This document shows positions 5,969-6,557 of a stretch of DNA of 6,557 nt, one piece after another (positions within the stretch are counted from its first letter, which is position 1; every line of letters begins with the position of its first letter). This DNA is from an uncultured Acidimicrobiaceae bacterium (GTDB taxonomy: Bacteria; Actinomycetota; Acidimicrobiia; Acidimicrobiales; RAAP-2): assembly GCA_937894805.1 (NCBI GenBank), contig CALAYR010000070.1:1-6557 (forward strand), written 5' to 3'. A program made the position numbers and the translations under genes. The notes beneath the pieces are model-generated. The model worked only from the letters and a program-made list of their open reading frames with translations, was not told where the DNA came from and ran no database searches.

Positions 5969-6557
5969 CGATCTCTCGAGTTGTAGCGATAGATGGACCT
6001 GCAGGTTCAGGGAAATCAACAATCGCCAAGATCCTTGCCGAGCGACTGGAATGGTCGTTTCTAGATACCGGGGCTATGTATCGTGCTGTGACGGCCCTGG
6101 CACTTCGAAATGGTGTTGATCCACTTGATGCAAATGCAATCGCAACATTGGCAGCCAATTCAGAGATTGAGACTATTCCGTCAGTGCTAATAGATGGAGT
6201 AGACGTAACCGTTGAAATTCGACAGCCTGAGGTGAATCACGCTGTTTCGATTGTGGCTGCCAATCCGCTGGTGCGAGCGGCAATGGTCGAGAGACAACGT
6301 AAATGGTCTCAGCGGCAGCCCGCCGGCACCGTCGTAGAAGGTCGTGACATTGGTACCGTCGTTTTTCCCGATGCCCTGCTCAAGGTCTACTTAACGGCTT
6401 CGCCTGAGGAGCGCGCTCGTCGCCGAGGCGATGAAAGTGCCGCTTCGCTAATGCGAAGAGATGAAATTGATACCAATCGAGATCATTCACCTCTTCGTGC
6501 CGATGAGTCTGCGGTACTCATTGATACCACTAACAAAGAAATTGACACTGTTATCGA
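5965..6557 (+). CDS. cmk: Cytidylate kinase, truncated by the window end
   Basis: Cmk phosphorylates CMP and dCMP with ATP (EC 2.7.4.25), recycling pyrimidine nucleotides. The first 197 residues are visible and the frame is open to the window edge; E. coli Cmk has 227 residues, so perhaps 15-30 are missing. GPAGSGKS at 11-18 is the Walker A P-loop. LDTGAMYRAV (33-42) and the region to about residue 105 form the NMP-binding part, including the CMP-specific insertion. EGRDIGTVVFPDA (125-137) and RRDEIDTNRDHSPL (164-177) are characteristic substrate-binding segments, and LIDTT follows at 185-189. The stretch between SPEERARRR and the RRD motif is about a dozen residues shorter than in E. coli, implying a compact LID. 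The GTG start makes a GTGA overlap with aroA, with GGGG at 5956-5959 as a possible SD. The annotation is secure despite truncation. Confidence 0.96.
   Translation, partial: MTISRVVAIDGPAGSGKSTIAKILAERLEWSFLDTGAMYRAVTALALRNGVDPLDANAIATLAANSEIETIPSVLIDGVDVTVEIRQPEVNHAVSIVAANPLVRAAMVERQRKWSQRQPAGTVVEGRDIGTVVFPDALLKVYLTASPEERARRRGDESAASLMRRDEIDTNRDHSPLRADESAVLIDTTNKEIDTVI

Overview
The window is an ordinary, densely packed housekeeping region of a bacterial chromosome. Base composition looks moderate (I estimate a little over 50% GC by eye). The order scpA-scpB-rluB-aroH-tyrA-aroA-cmk, GTG starts and apparently leaderless promoters suggest an Actinobacteria-like organism, perhaps an Acidimicrobiia-type lineage. 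That assignment is inference from gene order and recalled family knowledge, not from any search.

Layout. Bases 2-133 are the last 43 codons of a plus-strand gene ending in a hydrophobic segment; its identity is unknown. It meets trpS (tryptophanyl-tRNA synthetase, minus strand, 130-1101) tail to tail, and one TTAA at 130-133 supplies the stop codon on both strands. A 68-base divergent gap (1102-1169) separates trpS from a plus-strand cluster. In this gap each side has a TAnnnT -10 box six bases before its start codon, which suggests that both genes are transcribed as leaderless mRNAs.

The plus-strand cluster runs without a single intergenic base from 1170 to beyond the window end: scpA, scpB (kleisin and winged-helix subunits of the SMC condensin), rluB (23S rRNA pseudouridine synthase), aroH (AroH-class chorismate mutase), tyrA (prephenate dehydrogenase with ACT domain), aroA (EPSP synthase) and cmk (cytidylate kinase, cut by the window end). 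Neighbouring genes overlap by 4 to 17 bases, four of the six junctions being ATGA or GTGA. The cluster therefore looks like one translationally coupled operon.

Functionally, aroA makes the EPSP that is turned into chorismate elsewhere. AroH rearranges chorismate to prephenate, and TyrA oxidises prephenate towards tyrosine. ScpA/ScpB serve chromosome segregation, RluB ribosome maturation and Cmk pyrimidine nucleotide supply. All genes seem intact, apart from the two cut by the window edges. I found no mobile element, CRISPR array, RNA gene or undescribed system. The points worth a second look are the divergent leaderless promoters, the scpA and tyrA start choices, the non-canonical class II signature in AroA and the shortened LID region in Cmk.
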